In this document: in pieces, positions 32,042 through 43,285 of the stretch
Layout: every line of letters begins with the position of its first letter
Position numbering within the stretch: position 1 is the first letter of the stretch
Assembly: GCF_037042905.1 (NCBI RefSeq)
Contig: NC_087259.1
Span: 23,422,501 to 23,486,500, forward strand
DNA from: Lytechinus pictus
Taxonomy: Eukaryota > Echinodermata > Echinoidea > Temnopleuroida > Toxopneustidae
Length of the DNA: 64,000 nt
Reading direction: 5' to 3'
Notes under the pieces: generated by a model
What the model saw: the letters and a program-made list of their open reading frames with translations, nothing else
The model's database searches: none
Told to the model about the DNA's origin: nothing
Program-made: the position numbers and the translations under genes

Positions 32042-33596
32042 TTGTTTTATATTGGTAATACATCTTATTTTTCTTATTAATTGAGTTTAACAAAGATTTG
32101 GTAATCCACGGCATACGTGGAACTCTAAATCGACTCTTATTTGTACAATTAATCACAGGTACGTTCTCGTCATATAGAACCATTAATTTTTTCATGAAAT
32201 TATCAAAGGCACTCTCAACACTTTGGTATGAGAGTATGTCACTCCAATCAGCCGAAGTTAACGCTTCTCTGAGCCGAGCGATATTTTCAGAATTGCTTTG
32301 GCGAGTATGGGTGTTGTAAATATTTTGATCCTTATATTGCCCTAAAGCTAGTTTAGTGAAAACAGGAAAGTGGTCAGATAAGTCAGAAATTACTACTCCA
32401 GAAGACGGAGCTGGTTGCGAATTGTATCAGTCACTCTGGTAGGCTTTGTGATTAAGAGTAACAATGAAAATGACATTAACAGATTCTAGAAGTCATCAAC
32501 GTGAACATTATCATTGCAGTGTAATAGATTTATGTTAAAATCCCCCATCAAAAATAATGATTTATGAGAAAGCAAAGCTTTTTCCAATATATTTTGCATG
32601 TCATCTATAAAACTTGTGAAATTACCATGGGGAGGTCTGTAGATTTCTCCAAGAACAACATTTCTTTTACCAGGAAGCAAAATTTCTATAAATACAGCTT
32701 CCAAATGATCGGTCATTAAATTAAGATCATGACAAACCTGATAATCTAACTGAGAAGGGACATATATTGCAACACCACCACCTCTTTTATTTTTCCTATT
32801 ATTACAAATTATATCATAACCTGGAATAGAAAAGAGATTCATATCATTTTCACTAAAAAACCAAGTCTCAGAGACGCCAATAGGGACAAGCCCTGGGTTG
32901 ATATTACTACTGAATGCTAATACATGAACAAAGTTCGTACACAAGCTGCGAATATTCATATGAAGGAGAGTTAGGTCAGTGCTCATTCTGGTATTATAAA
33001 ACTAATTTAAAAAACTGTTTTTCTGTGCAATAGTTACAATCAGGGACAGCATTATGCATGTTACCATTTATACTACAGTGATTATCTTTAAAAAAATTAC
33101 AAATATCGTCTTCAAACTGAGCCATTGTAAAACAAAAAAGGAAGTTGAATTAGCATAAGATGTGCAACATGATACAGGTAGGACTGGCTGGCTAGCACAT
33201 AAACATACAGGAAAAGTGTAAATGCATGCATGTGCTCGATGTACAGGTAGAGGGTGAGAAATAAAGGAAAGAGGAAGGAGAGACAGGAAATATGTAAAAT
33301 ATATACAATGATGCACAAGGCAACATATTTACAGGTAGGCAAGGTGTATAAAAGTGTCATGAAGAAAAAAATAAAAAAACAAAAAAACATCAAAATAGTA
33401 AAAAGTTCGATTCGTAACAGGTAGAGTGGAATATCAAAGCTAGAAGCTTTAATGAACAAAAAAAAAAATCTATGCTACAAGATTGAGTTATCCTCTGGGA
33501 TCTGGATGGGTAAAAAGGTTAAAGTTACTGTTAAACAATTGGAGACCAGCAACAGAACAGTCAGAAAAGTAATAAATAGTGTCACCTACAGTCTAC

Positions 33597-34296
33597 AGAG
33601 AGTCTACTTGTGACAAGGTGAAAAGGGGCTTTTTCACAGTCACACCATCTCTGGTGGTCTTCAGGGCAGCCATGATCTTACCATCGACAGACCACGCCGC
33701 TTCTACCTTCGGATGGGCAACTAGCTTCATCAAGACTTGATGGTTCAACTTCGTCAGGTCATCTTGAATGACGATCCCGCTGCCCTTGAGGTGACGCTTG
33801 CTCTTCATGATCTCTGCTTTTTTCCTGTACGAACAGAATTTGACTAGTGTGGGCCTCGGTTTGCGTCTGTGGTTAGTATCATCATCATTGACTGGTCAAG
33901 GTTTTCCAGATCGGTGAGATCGATCAATATCGGACTTTGTCAGGGCGTGATTTAACTTTTCGGACACCACTTTGATGACAAGGTCATCCGTATTCTCTGG
34001 AATGCCAAAAACCCTGACAGAATTCCGTCTGCCATACTGTTCAAGATCATTGGTGCTTTTCTCCATCAGCTCACCCTTTCTTCCATCATGTCGAGGGAGC
34101 GTTTTAGTGCTTTAACATCAGCTTCCTTTTTGTCAAGTTCAATTCTCATCTCCATAAGTTGACCTTCCTGCTTTTCTATTTTCTGCTCATTTGCTCGAAT
34201 CTGGTTTGCTATGATTTTCTGTACACATCTTTCGAGCACCTCAGTAAATTCATCATCTGTGAAAAGCTGTTTCAAAAGTTCAGACACGTCAGACAC
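33597..34296 (-). pseudogene. LINE ORF1: coiled coil plus RNA-binding domains
   Basis: 34296-34066 is a heptad-rich coiled coil (IIANQIRANEQKIEKQEGQL, then MRIELDKKEADVKALKRSLD). An RRM-like segment with NSVRVFGIPENTDDLVIKVV lies near 34010. The C-terminal domain has RPTLVKFCSYRKKAEIMKSK and RHLKGSGIVIQDDLTKLNHQ (33850-33700). This is the layout of L1-type ORF1 proteins, also found in some CR1/L2 elements. A stop near 33895 and a frame change break it. Confidence 0.75.
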
Positions 34297-34336
34297 TGAG
34301 GATGGTTGAGAGGCAGCCCTCCCCCCGACAGAGTTA

Positions 34337-35330
34337 CTAGCATGTATTCAGGAATGTGAAAATCTTATCATCCGTAAACCACCTCTCCTGTACACAAATT
34401 ATATGGTAAACTTTGCTATTTTTTGAAGAAATAAATTTTACTAATTCTTTACCATGCGCACACATGCCCTGCGCATTCCATTGTAAAATGGTGAGTGCTG
34501 ATAGTATTGTCATAAGTTTATACTGCCCTTCATTGTTTGTATTTGCTTTGATGTTTAAAAGCCTTTGGGCAGTAGCTTCAACAATGTTTATTACCTCGTT
34601 TTTAGAGTATCTGTCCGTAAAAAGGAAAATGAGATGAGAGATGAGCTCTATAATCTGTTCATTATTTGCATTTGCAAAGTTATTTTCGGTTCTCCTTGAC
34701 TCATCATTATTGTGTTCTTCTCTCGGTATTTTCCAAGAAGGACCTGGTAGCTGTGATGACTGGTTGTTCTGGATTTGGGTACTAGGAAGGGGATCATGGA
34801 GACGGTTTTGATCGGGGTTTCTTATTTCACTTTGAGGGGTTTTCGTTTTAGTCATAGGAGTTGAGGTGTTAATAGGGGGGATTGAGGGATGGTTGTCTAT
34901 TACAGGGATGGGTCTATTTACATTATTCACTTTCGTTAGATCATTCTCTACAAAAAAATTTGTAGCTTGGGCATAGGTTAGGTTGTTTTGAATTTTTAGT
35001 TGTTGAATTTTCTTAGCATTTTTGGCAGCAATACATCCGCTATACGCTGCTGAGTGTTTGCCTCCGCAATTTATACACGTTCGGTCTTCTTTTCGTTTAC
35101 ATTCTTCAAAGGTGTGATTTTCTCCGCAACGGACACATCTAACCTTTGACCTGCATTGTGAAATTCCATGTCCGAAACGCTGGCATTTAAAGCACCTTGT
35201 TACCCGGGGTATATACTGTTTTACCATAAAGAATTGAAAGTACATCATAATTTTATCTGGTAGGGATGCTCTATTGAAAGTCAGTAGAACCGAACGGAGG
35301 GGTGTGGTTACAGGTACAGGGCCTGTACCC
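34337..35330 (-). pseudogene. Jockey/I-like LINE: zinc-knuckle ORF1 and start of ORF2
   Basis: Minus-strand open frame with three CCHC-type knuckles (TRCFKCQRFGHGISQC, RCVRCGENHTFEECKR, RTCINCGGKHSAAYSGC), then a polar region rich in Asn, Pro and Ser, and at its end ILQWNAQGM with ICVQERWFTDDKIF, the N-terminal signature of an APE endonuclease (ORF2). It breaks off at 34337, where the other LINE begins. The upstream part of the same open frame (35330-35542) is copia-type gag read through by chance, so this LINE is 5'-truncated and sits in the gag. Confidence 0.7.
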
Positions 35331-35332
35331 TT

Positions 35333-35860
35333 ATGAGGGCAGTCCTGTTTAAAATGGATGATGGATTCACACACATGACACTTCAAAAAGTTTCCATCTG
35401 CATTACATGGATTCTTTCTCACAGAACTTCCTCCTAGTGTGCTGGATCTTTTTTCATCTTGTGGTCTATTTCTCTCTTGTCTGTTGTTGTATCCTCTTCC
35501 TGCACCACTTTTGGAGTCCCCTTCTAGGCCATCGACCTCCACGTCTACCTTGATAACTGACTCTGTGGCCTGTACCTCTCACTGGAGTGTAATATGCTTC
35601 TTCCGCTTCAGTGTTGAACACATCTTCTTCCTTGTAAGTGTTGCTTTTTTGCTTCTGGATTGTTTGCTTCCCAAAGAACTTTCTTAAGGCATTTTTCATC
35701 TGATCGTACATCTCTTTCTTTGAGTAGTCTACAGCAGTCAGAACAATCTGTTTTTCCTTTTTCTCCAGACCAGCACTGTCAACTAACTGCATAGACAGAG
35801 CTACCACTGGCAGAGTGATTCCTTCCTTCTTGAGCTTTTTCCCCCATTCCAGTTACAGTA
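35333..35860 (-). pseudogene. copia-type gag fragment with zinc knuckle
   Basis: Minus strand: a helical region (35807-35600), a basic Arg/Gly-rich stretch near 35550, then in a second frame a C-x2-C-x4-H-x4-C knuckle (35395-35340). It ends at 35330, directly joined to LINE zinc-knuckle sequence. It fits as the upstream part of the copia-type element continued at 28135. A frameshift near 35500 and the insertion break it. Confidence 0.65.
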
Positions 35861-36413
35861 ATTTTCTTTTATCTTCCTTTCTACTCAAATTCAAGTTTCT
35901 TATGAAATTTACTTTCAGAAGGTATACATTTACTACACTGGAAAATAAATTGATTGATAGATAACCAAATAAGTGGATTTATATTTCAAGAGAAATAAAA
36001 TTGGAATTTAGGATTTGTTGAAGCAATAAATGGATTAAGCCCAAAATACGACAGCTAGGGTGTTAGGGTTTGGAATGGGATTTTGTTTGAATTTCTGATT
36101 AACATCAGTTTTGCTTTAATTGGTAGAAAAACCAACCCTGATTATTGTATCTCTTTAATTATTGGAAAGGCTTGGTTTAAAAAGTTCCTATACTTAAATG
36201 TATGCTGCATATATTCAAATGGACCAAAAACAGTGCAGGAATGTATGCAAATTCATATTCATGCAGTTACTTTTTAAAAATGTGAAAATTCACTGAAAAC
36301 TGCCAATTAATGATATAAGAATGACTTTATATTCTAACACATCGGTCTACAGGGAGAAATAGGGATGGTCATAGGGGATTTTAATTTTCCATGAGTCTGA
36401 ATGTCCCATTATA
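35861..36413. other. AT-rich non-coding sequence
   Basis: Between the gag remnant and the next coding-like fragment; nothing recognised. Confidence 0.5.
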
Positions 36414-36758
36414 TCAGGACCTACAGGCACACCTGTGAAGGGGCATTGTATGATGGATGTTATGTATAATTACCAGCCCAGGAGTGGTGAGGGATGGCCT
36501 GAATTCTTGAATAATGCTGCCTGCTTCCTTCCCCTCCATCATATTTACACATAGGCCAATGGTATTTTTCATCTGCCTCATGATGGTGCTGTCATCTGTT
36601 GCTGCTTTTGGTGTATGCTTCAACCAGTTCAAGTCAGCTTGCTGTTGCTCAAGAGACAGTTCCTCTGTAGAGACTACACGTTCCTGGTTTCTGGGTCCTC
36701 CTGACCGGACAGTCCCCCTACTTTTGCCAAAGGCAGGTTTTTTGTTGAGGATGTGCAA
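36414..36758 (-). pseudogene. coding-like fragment of unknown, probably transposon, origin
   Basis: The minus strand reads LNKKPAFGKSRGTVRSGGPR then VVSTEELSLEQQQADLNWLK, HTPKAATDDSTIMRQMKNTI and MMEGKEAGSIIQEF. Composition is protein-like, and an acceptor-like TTGCCAAG lies just upstream (near 36765). No named domain was recognised. Its position among minus-strand transposon relics makes a transposon origin more likely than a host exon. Confidence 0.4.
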
Positions 36759-36830
36759 TTTTTAATCTTGGCAACAAGAAAGCCTGTGTTGGTTCTTTCA
36801 TCATAGAATGCTTCCTATGGGAAAAGAATA

Positions 36831-38107
36831 AAGAAAAAAGTTGTCAAAGGTCTTTAAGTATAATAATAAGATTCAAGTGCATACCCTAACCCTAACTAGG
36901 CCGGGGGGGGGGGGCTCTAAGGTCCCCCCTTGCGGATTTTGAGATCACTTCGCCATGTGAAATTTTATGATCATGCTGCTCACTGACTTTTTTCTCTCAA
37001 GTCTCCTGCAACTTTTGAGACCATTTTCAAGAATATCAGAAGTACCTTTACAATGCTATGCAATATTTTATACACGCATGTCAGCTTCAAAACTGCTCCA
37101 AAACTAGGTAGAAGCATGGACCTACTAGCAGGTCCATGACTCAACGATGTTGCCTGAGACTGGCATAAGCTTCCTCTTTCTCCTATCTGCGAAGACAACT
37201 CGAACCACTGGAAGGATGACAGGTGATTTCCAAGAATTTTTGGTACCGGTAGTTCTAAATTTTCTCGGACTCGTTGTGCTAGTACACGCGCTAGGCCTGC
37301 TCAAGAATCGCTAATCCGCATGCGCAATCATCCGTCACGTGACTTCTGACCAATTAGAGGGCAGATATATTTAAGGGAACACCACGCTGGTGTCTCAATT
37401 CTGCTGATTCCAAAAGAATCAGCTGTGAAGCCCATTATTAATTCTTTTGAGTGTAAATATAACACCAAGAGAATCATTAAGAATTTACACCGGGCCAGTG
37501 TTGATATTTTAACACCTCAGTTTTTGCAGCGTATTATATGTTGGCTTCTATTGATTAAAATCACCTAATCAATCAATTTTATGCTTTTTGTGATTGAAAA
37601 ACTGTTCCCAACAAAGTCGATTGAAAAAACAATGACATTGAAGATCACATGAAAAAAAAACACAAGACAAACAAATGATGCCTGCACTGCGGTGCACCAT
37701 TGCCATCATACTGGGTGTATAATCAGGTAGTCACAGTTGGTAGGTCATCTCTATGTATGAAGGAAGGAGTATTTTAAGAGTAAAAATGAGTGTATCTTTG
37801 TAAAACCTTAATTATTTGATGTACATGTTTGACTTTATGACATGCATGCAATCTACCACCTGTGCATCAAACGTGTAGAATCATATAACATTGGTTGTAA
37901 TGTGGTCATGATAAACTTACAATGTTATCTGCAATGTGTTCTCATGGCCGTGAATGATATCCTATTTGTCAATGAATTTTTTTTTCTTAAATTTGCATTG
38001 TTTGTAATAATTCTGACCTGTAATTATTTATTAATAAAATTATTTTATTTAAAAAAACATTGAGCTCGGTGTTGTCGATTAAATTTATCCATTATCATTT
38101 TAACTTG
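36831..38107. other. non-coding sequence with repeat debris
   Basis: Contains a G-run (36904-36914) with a sequence related to 11040-11240 (TTTGAGACCATTTTCAAGAA type), and a MITE half-copy (see 37380). No gene was seen. Confidence 0.5.
37380..37535 (-). mobile_element. partial TACACTGCAAAAAC MITE, right end only
   Basis: Ends CACCTCAGTTTTTGCAGCGTA, the inverse of the family start, preceded by GGGCCAGTGTTGATATTTTA as in the complete copy at 61375-61620. Confidence 0.55.
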
Positions 38108-38912
38108 CCCCAGTTTGCCTGTCAACCATTTGACTAGAAAATTACTTATGCTAATTTATGCAAAATTTATTCATAATCACAAATAAATGCTTTATTTGTT
38201 GACCAATTTTGATTTTTTTTTTCATCCATCTGGTAGTGCTGCATGGGGGTCACCAAACTTCCACACAGAATTTTGAAATTGTTACTATAAAATTATGCCA
38301 ATTTATGAAAAAAATATCATAAATCACAAAAAAATGCTTTTTCTCCTTCCATTTGTTGATCAATTTTGATTTTTTTTTCATCCATCTGGTAGAGCTACAT
38401 GAGGGTCACCAAACTTCCACACAGAATTTTGAAATTTTGACTAGAAAATTATTTATGCTAATTTATGCAAAATTTATTCATAAATCACAAAAAATAGTTT
38501 TCCTCCTTCATTTGTTGATAATTTTCAATTTTGTTTGCTTTATATAACAGCTCTAGGTGGGGATTGTAAATTTCTACACAGAATTTTGAAACTCATTAAA
38601 GATGCTTATTTTTTTTGCATATTTTTCAAAACTCACAAAAAATGCTTATGGATTTGTTGACTGATTTAGATTTTTTTTTCTTTTTTCTGTGGTTCACCAA
38701 GGTTCTACACAGAATTTAGAAATTTTGACTAGAAAATTATTTGTGCTGGTTAATACAAAATGTATTCATAAATCACAAAAAATGCTTCTTCTCTGTCATT
38801 TCTTCAATTCTGTTTCCTCAATTTATGTCACCAATATAATTCACTACAATGTCAACTGGGCTGAAATTAAAAATTGTGTATATTTTGTTGCAAGACGCCG
38901 GATGAGCTCATC
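38108..38912 (+). repeat. second, shortened copy of the 240-bp tandem array
   Basis: Three to four units with CATCTGGTAGAGCTACATGA, CACACAGAATTTTGAAATT and TATGCTAATTTATGCAAAAT, ending GCCGGATGAGCTC exactly like the array at 6590-8215. The left end is missing. Confidence 0.8.
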
Positions 38913-38969
38913 ATCTTCATCTGGTATACGGTAGTGAGGTAATCCTGTAGATCTCCCGGTCGGTCGTCG

Positions 38970-39520
38970 ACGAAGTAATTCAAATTGCAAACTAATACAT
39001 ATGATGCGTGTGTACGTGGATGTCGTCATGGTACACAGAACTGTTTGCTTTGCCAGAGTTTATCCAAGCCAGTTTTGGAAGCGACAAGATTACGTGCAGA
39101 TATAAGTGATTCCGGCAAGGCATTCCATGAATTAATAATAGTATGCTGCAGTAACTACATCTAACATTAAGTTTCCGATGTGTGCTAAAAAGTTTTAAAG
39201 AGTGACCACGGGTTGTATTATAATGGGACCTTTCGAAAAAGTAATCTGGGCTAAGTCTGTCTAAACCATTAAGTATCTTGTAAACTTGAATCATATCAGT
39301 CCTTTCGCGGCAGTAGTGAAGAGAGAAGAGTTGAAGCTTTTTCAACCTTTCAGTGTACTGCAGGTTAGAGAAGACATACCAGGAACCATTTTTGTAGCTC
39401 TCCTCTGCACTGCCTCAATTTTACGATCAGCAGTTACAAAGCGTTGATTCCAAGACACAGTACAATATTCAAGATGCGGACGGACAAGAGTTTTATATAC
39501 AAAGGTATGAAGATATCCTG
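38970..39520 (-). pseudogene. 3' end of an L2-like LINE reverse transcriptase
   Basis: Minus strand: RPHLEYCTVSWNQRFVTADR near 39470, RKIEAVQRRATKMVPGM, then RERTDMIQVYKILNGLDRLS and RGHSLKLFSTHRKLNVRCSY. These are consecutive C-terminal motifs of an L2/CR1-type ORF2, with one frameshift near 39350. Confidence 0.78.
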
Positions 39521-39539
39521 ATTTGTATTTACAAAGGCT

Positions 39540-39985
39540 TGTTTAATGATCCCTATCATTGATGTGCTAGTTGAATTTCCGACCCAAAACTGGATATTTT
39601 CAGCACTTTTTGTAACCATGAACAGGGTGGGTAGCTTTTTAAACAATTAATTGTGCTAGTCAAAGTGCGAGCTGAAAGAAATTGATATTCTGACCTAAAA
39701 TTTGGACATTCTAAGCACTTTTGGTAATCATGAACAAGATGGGTATCTAACACATCATTTTACGCGAGCGCGAAGGTTTGGCATTCTAAGGACAGTATCG
39801 TTACTTTATCTTTCTCAACATTTTATTTACAATAGTTGAATTTCCGACCCAAAACTGGACATTCACAGCACTTTTTTAACCATGAACAGGATGGGTAGCT
39901 ATTTAAACAGTTAATTGTGCAAGCCCGAAGCGCGAGCTGAAAAAAAATTGGTATTCTGACCTAAAATTTGGACATTCTAAGCATC
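39540..39985 (+). repeat. diverged tandem repeats, about 150 bp
   Basis: Units share GTTGAATTTCCGACCCAAAA, CTGGA(C/T)ATT, AGCACTTTTNNNAACCATGA, ACAGGNTGGGTAGCT and AGCGCGAGCTGAAA. Relatives with GCGAGCGCGAAGCGCGAG are at 47700-48200. Confidence 0.7.
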
Positions 39986-40069
39986 CTAGGTCGAACATCA
40001 ATTCGGCGGCCCTCTTGTCAAACATTTATTTGGCGCCCCTACGTCGAACATCAATTTTTTTCCTCATCT

Positions 40070-40600
40070 CATTCTTTCCCCTTTATTTTTCTTTTCCTCT
40101 CCTTTCCCTCTTTTTCTCCCCCTTTTCTTCTCTTTTTGGCGCCCCCTTTTTGCCTACCCAGGGGGCCCGTGCCCCAAAAGCCCCCCCATAATACGCGCAT
40201 GAAAAGAACAAGAAGAAGAAATTGAACAAGAAGAGAGAAAGGAAAGGGGAGAGAAAAGGAAGGGGAAAGAGAGAAAGGGAGAGGGGAGATATAAGGGGAA
40301 TGAAAAGGAGATAGAAAAGAAAAGGAAGGGGGAGAAAAAAGGGAGGAAATGAAGAGAGAAAGAGAGAGACAAACAAGGAATTGAAGGGAGAGGGGAGAGA
40401 AGAGAAAAGAAAAGAAATGAGGGGGGAAGGAAGAGGAAAAGAGTGAAAGAAAAAGGAAATGGAGAGAGAAAATGAAGGAAAGAACAAAAAAAGAAAAAGA
40501 GTGGGAAAATGAGAGAGCGGGAGGAAAGGAAAGGGAAAAGAAAGGAGAGGGGAGAGGAAAGGAAGGGAATAAAGAGAAGGTAAAATGATGAGAAAGAAAA
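40070..40600. repeat. pyrimidine block followed by a 400-bp purine tract
   Basis: 40075-40135 is almost all C/T; 40200-40590 is almost all A/G, with AGAGGGGAGA and GGAAAGGGGA motifs. The two blocks are complementary in type and separated by GGCGCCCCCTTTTTGCC and a CCCC-rich spacer, so they could form a long hairpin or triplex DNA. Open frames across it are artefacts. Confidence 0.85.
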
Positions 40601-40754
40601 CGGAAAAATTAGTATCCCTATATTAGACCCCCAAAATCTGGAATAAAATTATTGGAAATGGTTTTTCAACTTATTTGAGTAGGTATGGGTGTCAACATTT
40701 ACCCCAAAAAAAATTAGGACGAATACGGGTTGGGAAAGTGTTTTTTTTCTTTCA

Positions 40755-41092
40755 AGGTCAATGACCTTTTCATATATACTGTATGTATCTCTGAGATGGA
40801 AAGGCGCAGGTTGGTGATCATGGTGTCAAAATGCACAGATTCTGATCAGAACAAGTAAAATAAAATTAAGTACCTAGAATGCACATTCATAAATAAAATT
40901 ATAAAATTTAAGGTCAAAGCTTTTCAAAGGTCAATGACCTTTTTTTACATTACTGTATAATGGTATCTCTGAGATGAAAAAGCGGAGGTTGGTGATCATG
41001 GTGTCAAAATGCACAGATTCTTACAAGAAAATAAAATAAAATACCTAGAAGGCACATCACCCATTAAAATTAAGGTCAAAGGTCAATGACCT
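40755..41092. promoter_or_regulatory. three IR1 (AGGTCA-a-TGACCT) sites
   Basis: AGGTCAATGACCT, a perfect inverted hexamer pair with one base between, lies at 40755-40767, 40928-40940 and 41080-41092. The third is preceded by a further AGGTCA to give AGGTCAAAGGTCAATGACCT (41073-41092), a DR1 fused to an IR1. IR1 is the form bound by FXR/EcR-type receptors with RXR. Function here is unproven. Confidence 0.55.
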
Positions 41093-41815
41093 TTTATACA
41101 TTATATACCATATGGTATATATACATAATCGGTATGACATAGAAATTACATGTTGATATTTTATTTGTGAATAATGTAAAAGAAAGATGGCTAATTTGTA
41201 ATGAAAACATGGAGGTTTCATAATTTCAGTCTGAAATAATAACGGTCATGAAGAATGTATTTAGGGGTCAGAGGTCAATGAACTCTTTCCATCCAAAATT
41301 TCAGTGGAAATTAAGTTTTAAAAAAAGGTTGATAACCAAATAACAATTCTTCATATAATGCGATGCGTTGCCAAAAGGAATGAAAAAAATAAATGATATC
41401 AAGTATATAATTTGAAATTAGTTTATCTTAAGTAGCGGCATATATTGCATCATTGCATCTAAATCAAAGTTGTGTATTTTTCACTCCAGCGATAGGCCAC
41501 TCATCTCAATGCTATAATAAATACTATAAACTAGGTTAGCTTCATCTTCTGAAAATGGATAGGATAGGTCTAACTCTCATGTCACAGCTAGCATCATCTG
41601 AGAGCATTTGCAAACAGCAGAGGGATGATGATGAAGATGAAAAGAAGGCCATCATTAGAGTTGCAGCTTCTGTCATAGTAAATGGCATTAAGTGTCTGAC
41701 ATTACGTATCTCAACTTCAACAAAAATGAATTCCCTGATTATTACTTATTACCTCTCATTGCGAGCTGCTAGAATCTCTTGAGATGCTAATGCTACCGGA
41801 CAAAACTTCATATCT

Positions 41816-41974
41816 GGGGGGCGTTTCATGAAAGGACTTGTCGGATGTTTTATCCGACAAGTCCCATTTTATCCGACAGTTACCATAGGAACAGTGCCTC
41901 TCTGCCAATCAAAATCATGGAAAGATGTCAGATCTGACAACTTGTCGGATGAAAATATTGATGAAACGCTCCCC
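41816..41974. mobile_element. 159-bp GGGGCGTTTCATGAAA MITE
   Basis: Starts GGGGGGCGTTTCATGAAAGG and ends TGATGAAACGCTCCCC. ACTTGTCGGAT/ATCCGACAAGT repeats lie inside. It sits at the centre of the large palindrome. Confidence 0.85.
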
Positions 41975-43285
41975 AGCTCTCTGCCTTACATCACCCATGA
42001 TGCTATTTCTACTAGGTATCATTTTGTACAAGGATCAAGTATTTTTTTGTCCAGAACAACCGATTGTTATCATGCACAAATTAGGCATATAATGATGAAA
42101 TTCGAAAGGAGATAATAGCTTACAAGTACACATCCATCGACCTAACTTACAAAACTACTACAGCACCACTTCCAGTTCTTGAGAATCAAGCTGTGCAAAC
42201 ATATCAGTAATAACATAGATCTTGGTTTGATAACCCTTGACAGAACATTAAGCTTTTATGGAATGGGCTGAAGTTGAGACACTTAACTTCATTTACTATG
42301 ACAAAAGCTGCAACTCTAATGACTGCCTTATTTTAATTCTTCATCATTGTCCCTGGCTACCTGGTATTTGGAAATATTATCGGATGATGCTTGACATGAG
42401 AGTTAGGCCTATCCTATCCATTTACAGATTAAGTTGTAGTTTATGATATCTAAATGCTAATACTTAAGACAACTTCACCATTTCAAATTATATCTTGCAT
42501 TTTTTTAATACACTTTTGGCAATGCATTACAATACTAGTACATATTATTACATTAAGAAGTGTTATTTGATCTCAATTTCACCTCGAACTTGTATTATGA
42601 CAGAATCACTATACCTACATGCCACAATCAAGTTATTGACCTATTTACTTAAATTCCCTGACATTATTTAAATAGTTGATTGACCTCTCACCCCTAAGTA
42701 TATTTTAAATGCCCATGCATTATTTATCCTTATATCAGAGTAAAATTATTAAACATCCAGGTTTTCATTACAAATAGCCATATTTCTTTCTATTATTCAC
42801 AAATGAAATGTGAATATAATGGATTAATTTCTTTTTTTTTGGCGGGGGGGGGGTGAATCATGCATGGATATATATATATTCATTAACTTTTGACCTTTGA
42901 CTTTGGATATCAAAGGTGAATGATTATTTTCTATGATTATTTTGTGCCTTTTTATCTTCTTGCAAAAAAATTCCTTTTGACACCAAAATCACCAACATGC
43001 AGCGTTTTATCCCAGATATACCATTATACGATATATAGCCTATGTAAATAGGCCTTTGACCTTGAACTTTATGGATTAATATGCATTCTAGGTTCATGTA
43101 GTAACAGCGTTGGATAAAATCTGAAACAGGGTTTTTACTGTGTATGATCACACATCAATGCATCCCCTACCTTCATATTATGCGTAGACGTTAGCAGCTT
43201 TTTGCGTTCATATCGAGTCACGATTGTCAATCCTCATCACTGTGGTCGGTTTGATCTGCATGGATGCCAATTAAATCGTATCATC

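Larger units (their letters stand above)
29325..32986 (-). pseudogene. LINE ORF2: endonuclease plus reverse transcriptase, broken
   Basis: 32986-32486 is the N-terminal APE-type endonuclease: LLHMNIRSL at the start, VSETWFF, RGGGVAIYVP, GEIYRPPHG and MGDFNINLL. Reverse transcriptase motifs follow over several frames: NYRPISLLTSFSKILEK at about 30500, FQFGFREKYTTTHAI and [13 protein letters not shown] near 30300-30400, [18 protein letters not shown] near 30110, FADDS near 30030, then the thumb with FLGLFIDEKLNW and LYSSLIVPYLNYGVLAWGNS (29987-29325). At least five frameshifts and an inserted DNA element (31100-32041) make it inactive. The family resembles CR1/L2 LINEs. Confidence 0.85.
28780..34330 (-). 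mobile_element. L2/CR1-like LINE, nearly full length, decayed
   Basis: Minus-strand element with ORF1 (34296-33597), a spacer with poly-purine and T/A runs (33595-33000) and no coding capacity, ORF2 (32986 to about 29325), and a 3' untranslated part ending near 28780 in AAATAAAATGAACTCATGAA. It lies between the two parts of another LINE (34337-35330 and 28386-28769) and probably inserted into it. Confidence 0.7.
40735..43110. mobile_element. 2.4-kb imperfect palindrome upstream of gene 2
   Basis: Three separated segment pairs match in inverted orientation: 40785-40835 (GGTTGGTGATCATGGTGTCA) with 42978-43020 (TTTTGACACCAAAATCACCA); 41156-41300 (TTTGTGAATAATG...GGGGTCAGAGGTCAATG) with 42690-42800; and 41545-41740 (ATGGATAGGATAGGTCTAAC) with 42240-42425 (AGTTAGGCCTATCCTATCCA). 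The centre is occupied by a small MITE (41816-41974). No transposase frame was recognised. It is best described as an old foldback element. Confidence 0.7.

Noticed and set aside
40083..40487. 134-codon Phe/Leu/Ser/Pro-rich minus-strand frame resembling a membrane protein
   Set aside because: Purine-tract artefact with no splice or start context.
43202..43285. Upstream extension of the transporter frame to 43202
   Set aside because: It begins with TTG, not ATG, and adds residues without transporter character.
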